Shown here piece after piece: positions 11,794 through 11,810 of a stretch of DNA of 11,810 nt (position 1 is the first letter of the stretch; every line of letters begins with the position of its first letter). A program made the position numbers and the translations under genes. The notes under the pieces were generated by a model. That model did not search any database. It worked only from the letters and a program-made list of their open reading frames with translations, and was not told the origin of the DNA. Origin of the DNA: an uncultured Methanobrevibacter sp. (lineage in GTDB: Archaea > Methanobacteriota > Methanobacteria > Methanobacteriales > Methanobacteriaceae); contig NZ_CALDKF010000066.1 of the NCBI RefSeq assembly GCF_937898925.1, positions 1 to 11,810 on the forward strand, written 5' to 3'.

Positions 11794-11810
11794 TTATATT
11801 AAATTATATT

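Overview
The window is strongly AT-rich and reads as a piece of a methanogen chromosome from the Methanobacteriales, most likely a Methanobrevibacter-type organism. The evidence is the gene content. It has the archaeal-only GatD/GatE tRNA amidotransferase, GMP synthetase split into two genes (guaAa and guaAb), an archaeal Nre DNA repair protein with a PCNA-binding tail, a protein that looks like methanogenesis marker 5, and a secreted Ig-repeat protein of the adhesin-like style common in gut Methanobrevibacter. Shine-Dalgarno sites of the AGGAGGT/AAGGT/GGTG type, TATA-like boxes and T-tract terminators are also archaeal in style. Assignment to genus is inference.

Layout. Positions 1-130 hold a 10-bp tandem repeat with phased A-tracts and a decayed duplicate of the 3' end of the first gene. 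Then, all on the minus strand, come a short DegT-like PLP enzyme (108-1121), nreA (1185-2381), and the guanine-nucleotide cluster guaAb (2525-3451), an unknown 80-residue gene (3556-3798) and guaAa (3861-4430). A divergent AT-rich spacer follows. On the plus strand there is then a 48-residue membrane peptide gene (4644-4790) and a secreted protein (4923-6380) with two Ig-like repeats and a C-terminal domain carrying an M14 metallopeptidase-like zinc signature. Convergent to it is trxB (minus, 6549-7487). Divergent from trxB is the marker-5-like gene (plus, 7725-8333). The window closes with the gatD-gatE operon on the minus strand (11717 to 8458).

How the genes work together. GuaAa supplies ammonia to GuaAb for GMP synthesis. 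GatD supplies ammonia to GatE for making Gln-tRNA(Gln). The window thus contains two separate two-gene glutamine-amidotransferase systems. Most of the rest is housekeeping: thioredoxin reduction, DNA repair and methanogenesis. The accessory part is the surface module at 4644-6380, and the Ig plus M14-like protein there is the best candidate for something under-described, possibly a pseudomurein-peptide-trimming enzyme.

Regulatory-looking structure includes a 22-bp element shared by the trxB and gatD promoters (19 of 22 identical), an 8-bp dyad upstream of gatD, and T-tract arrays at roughly helical spacing after several transcription units. No tRNA, rRNA, CRISPR array, insertion sequence or integrase was seen.
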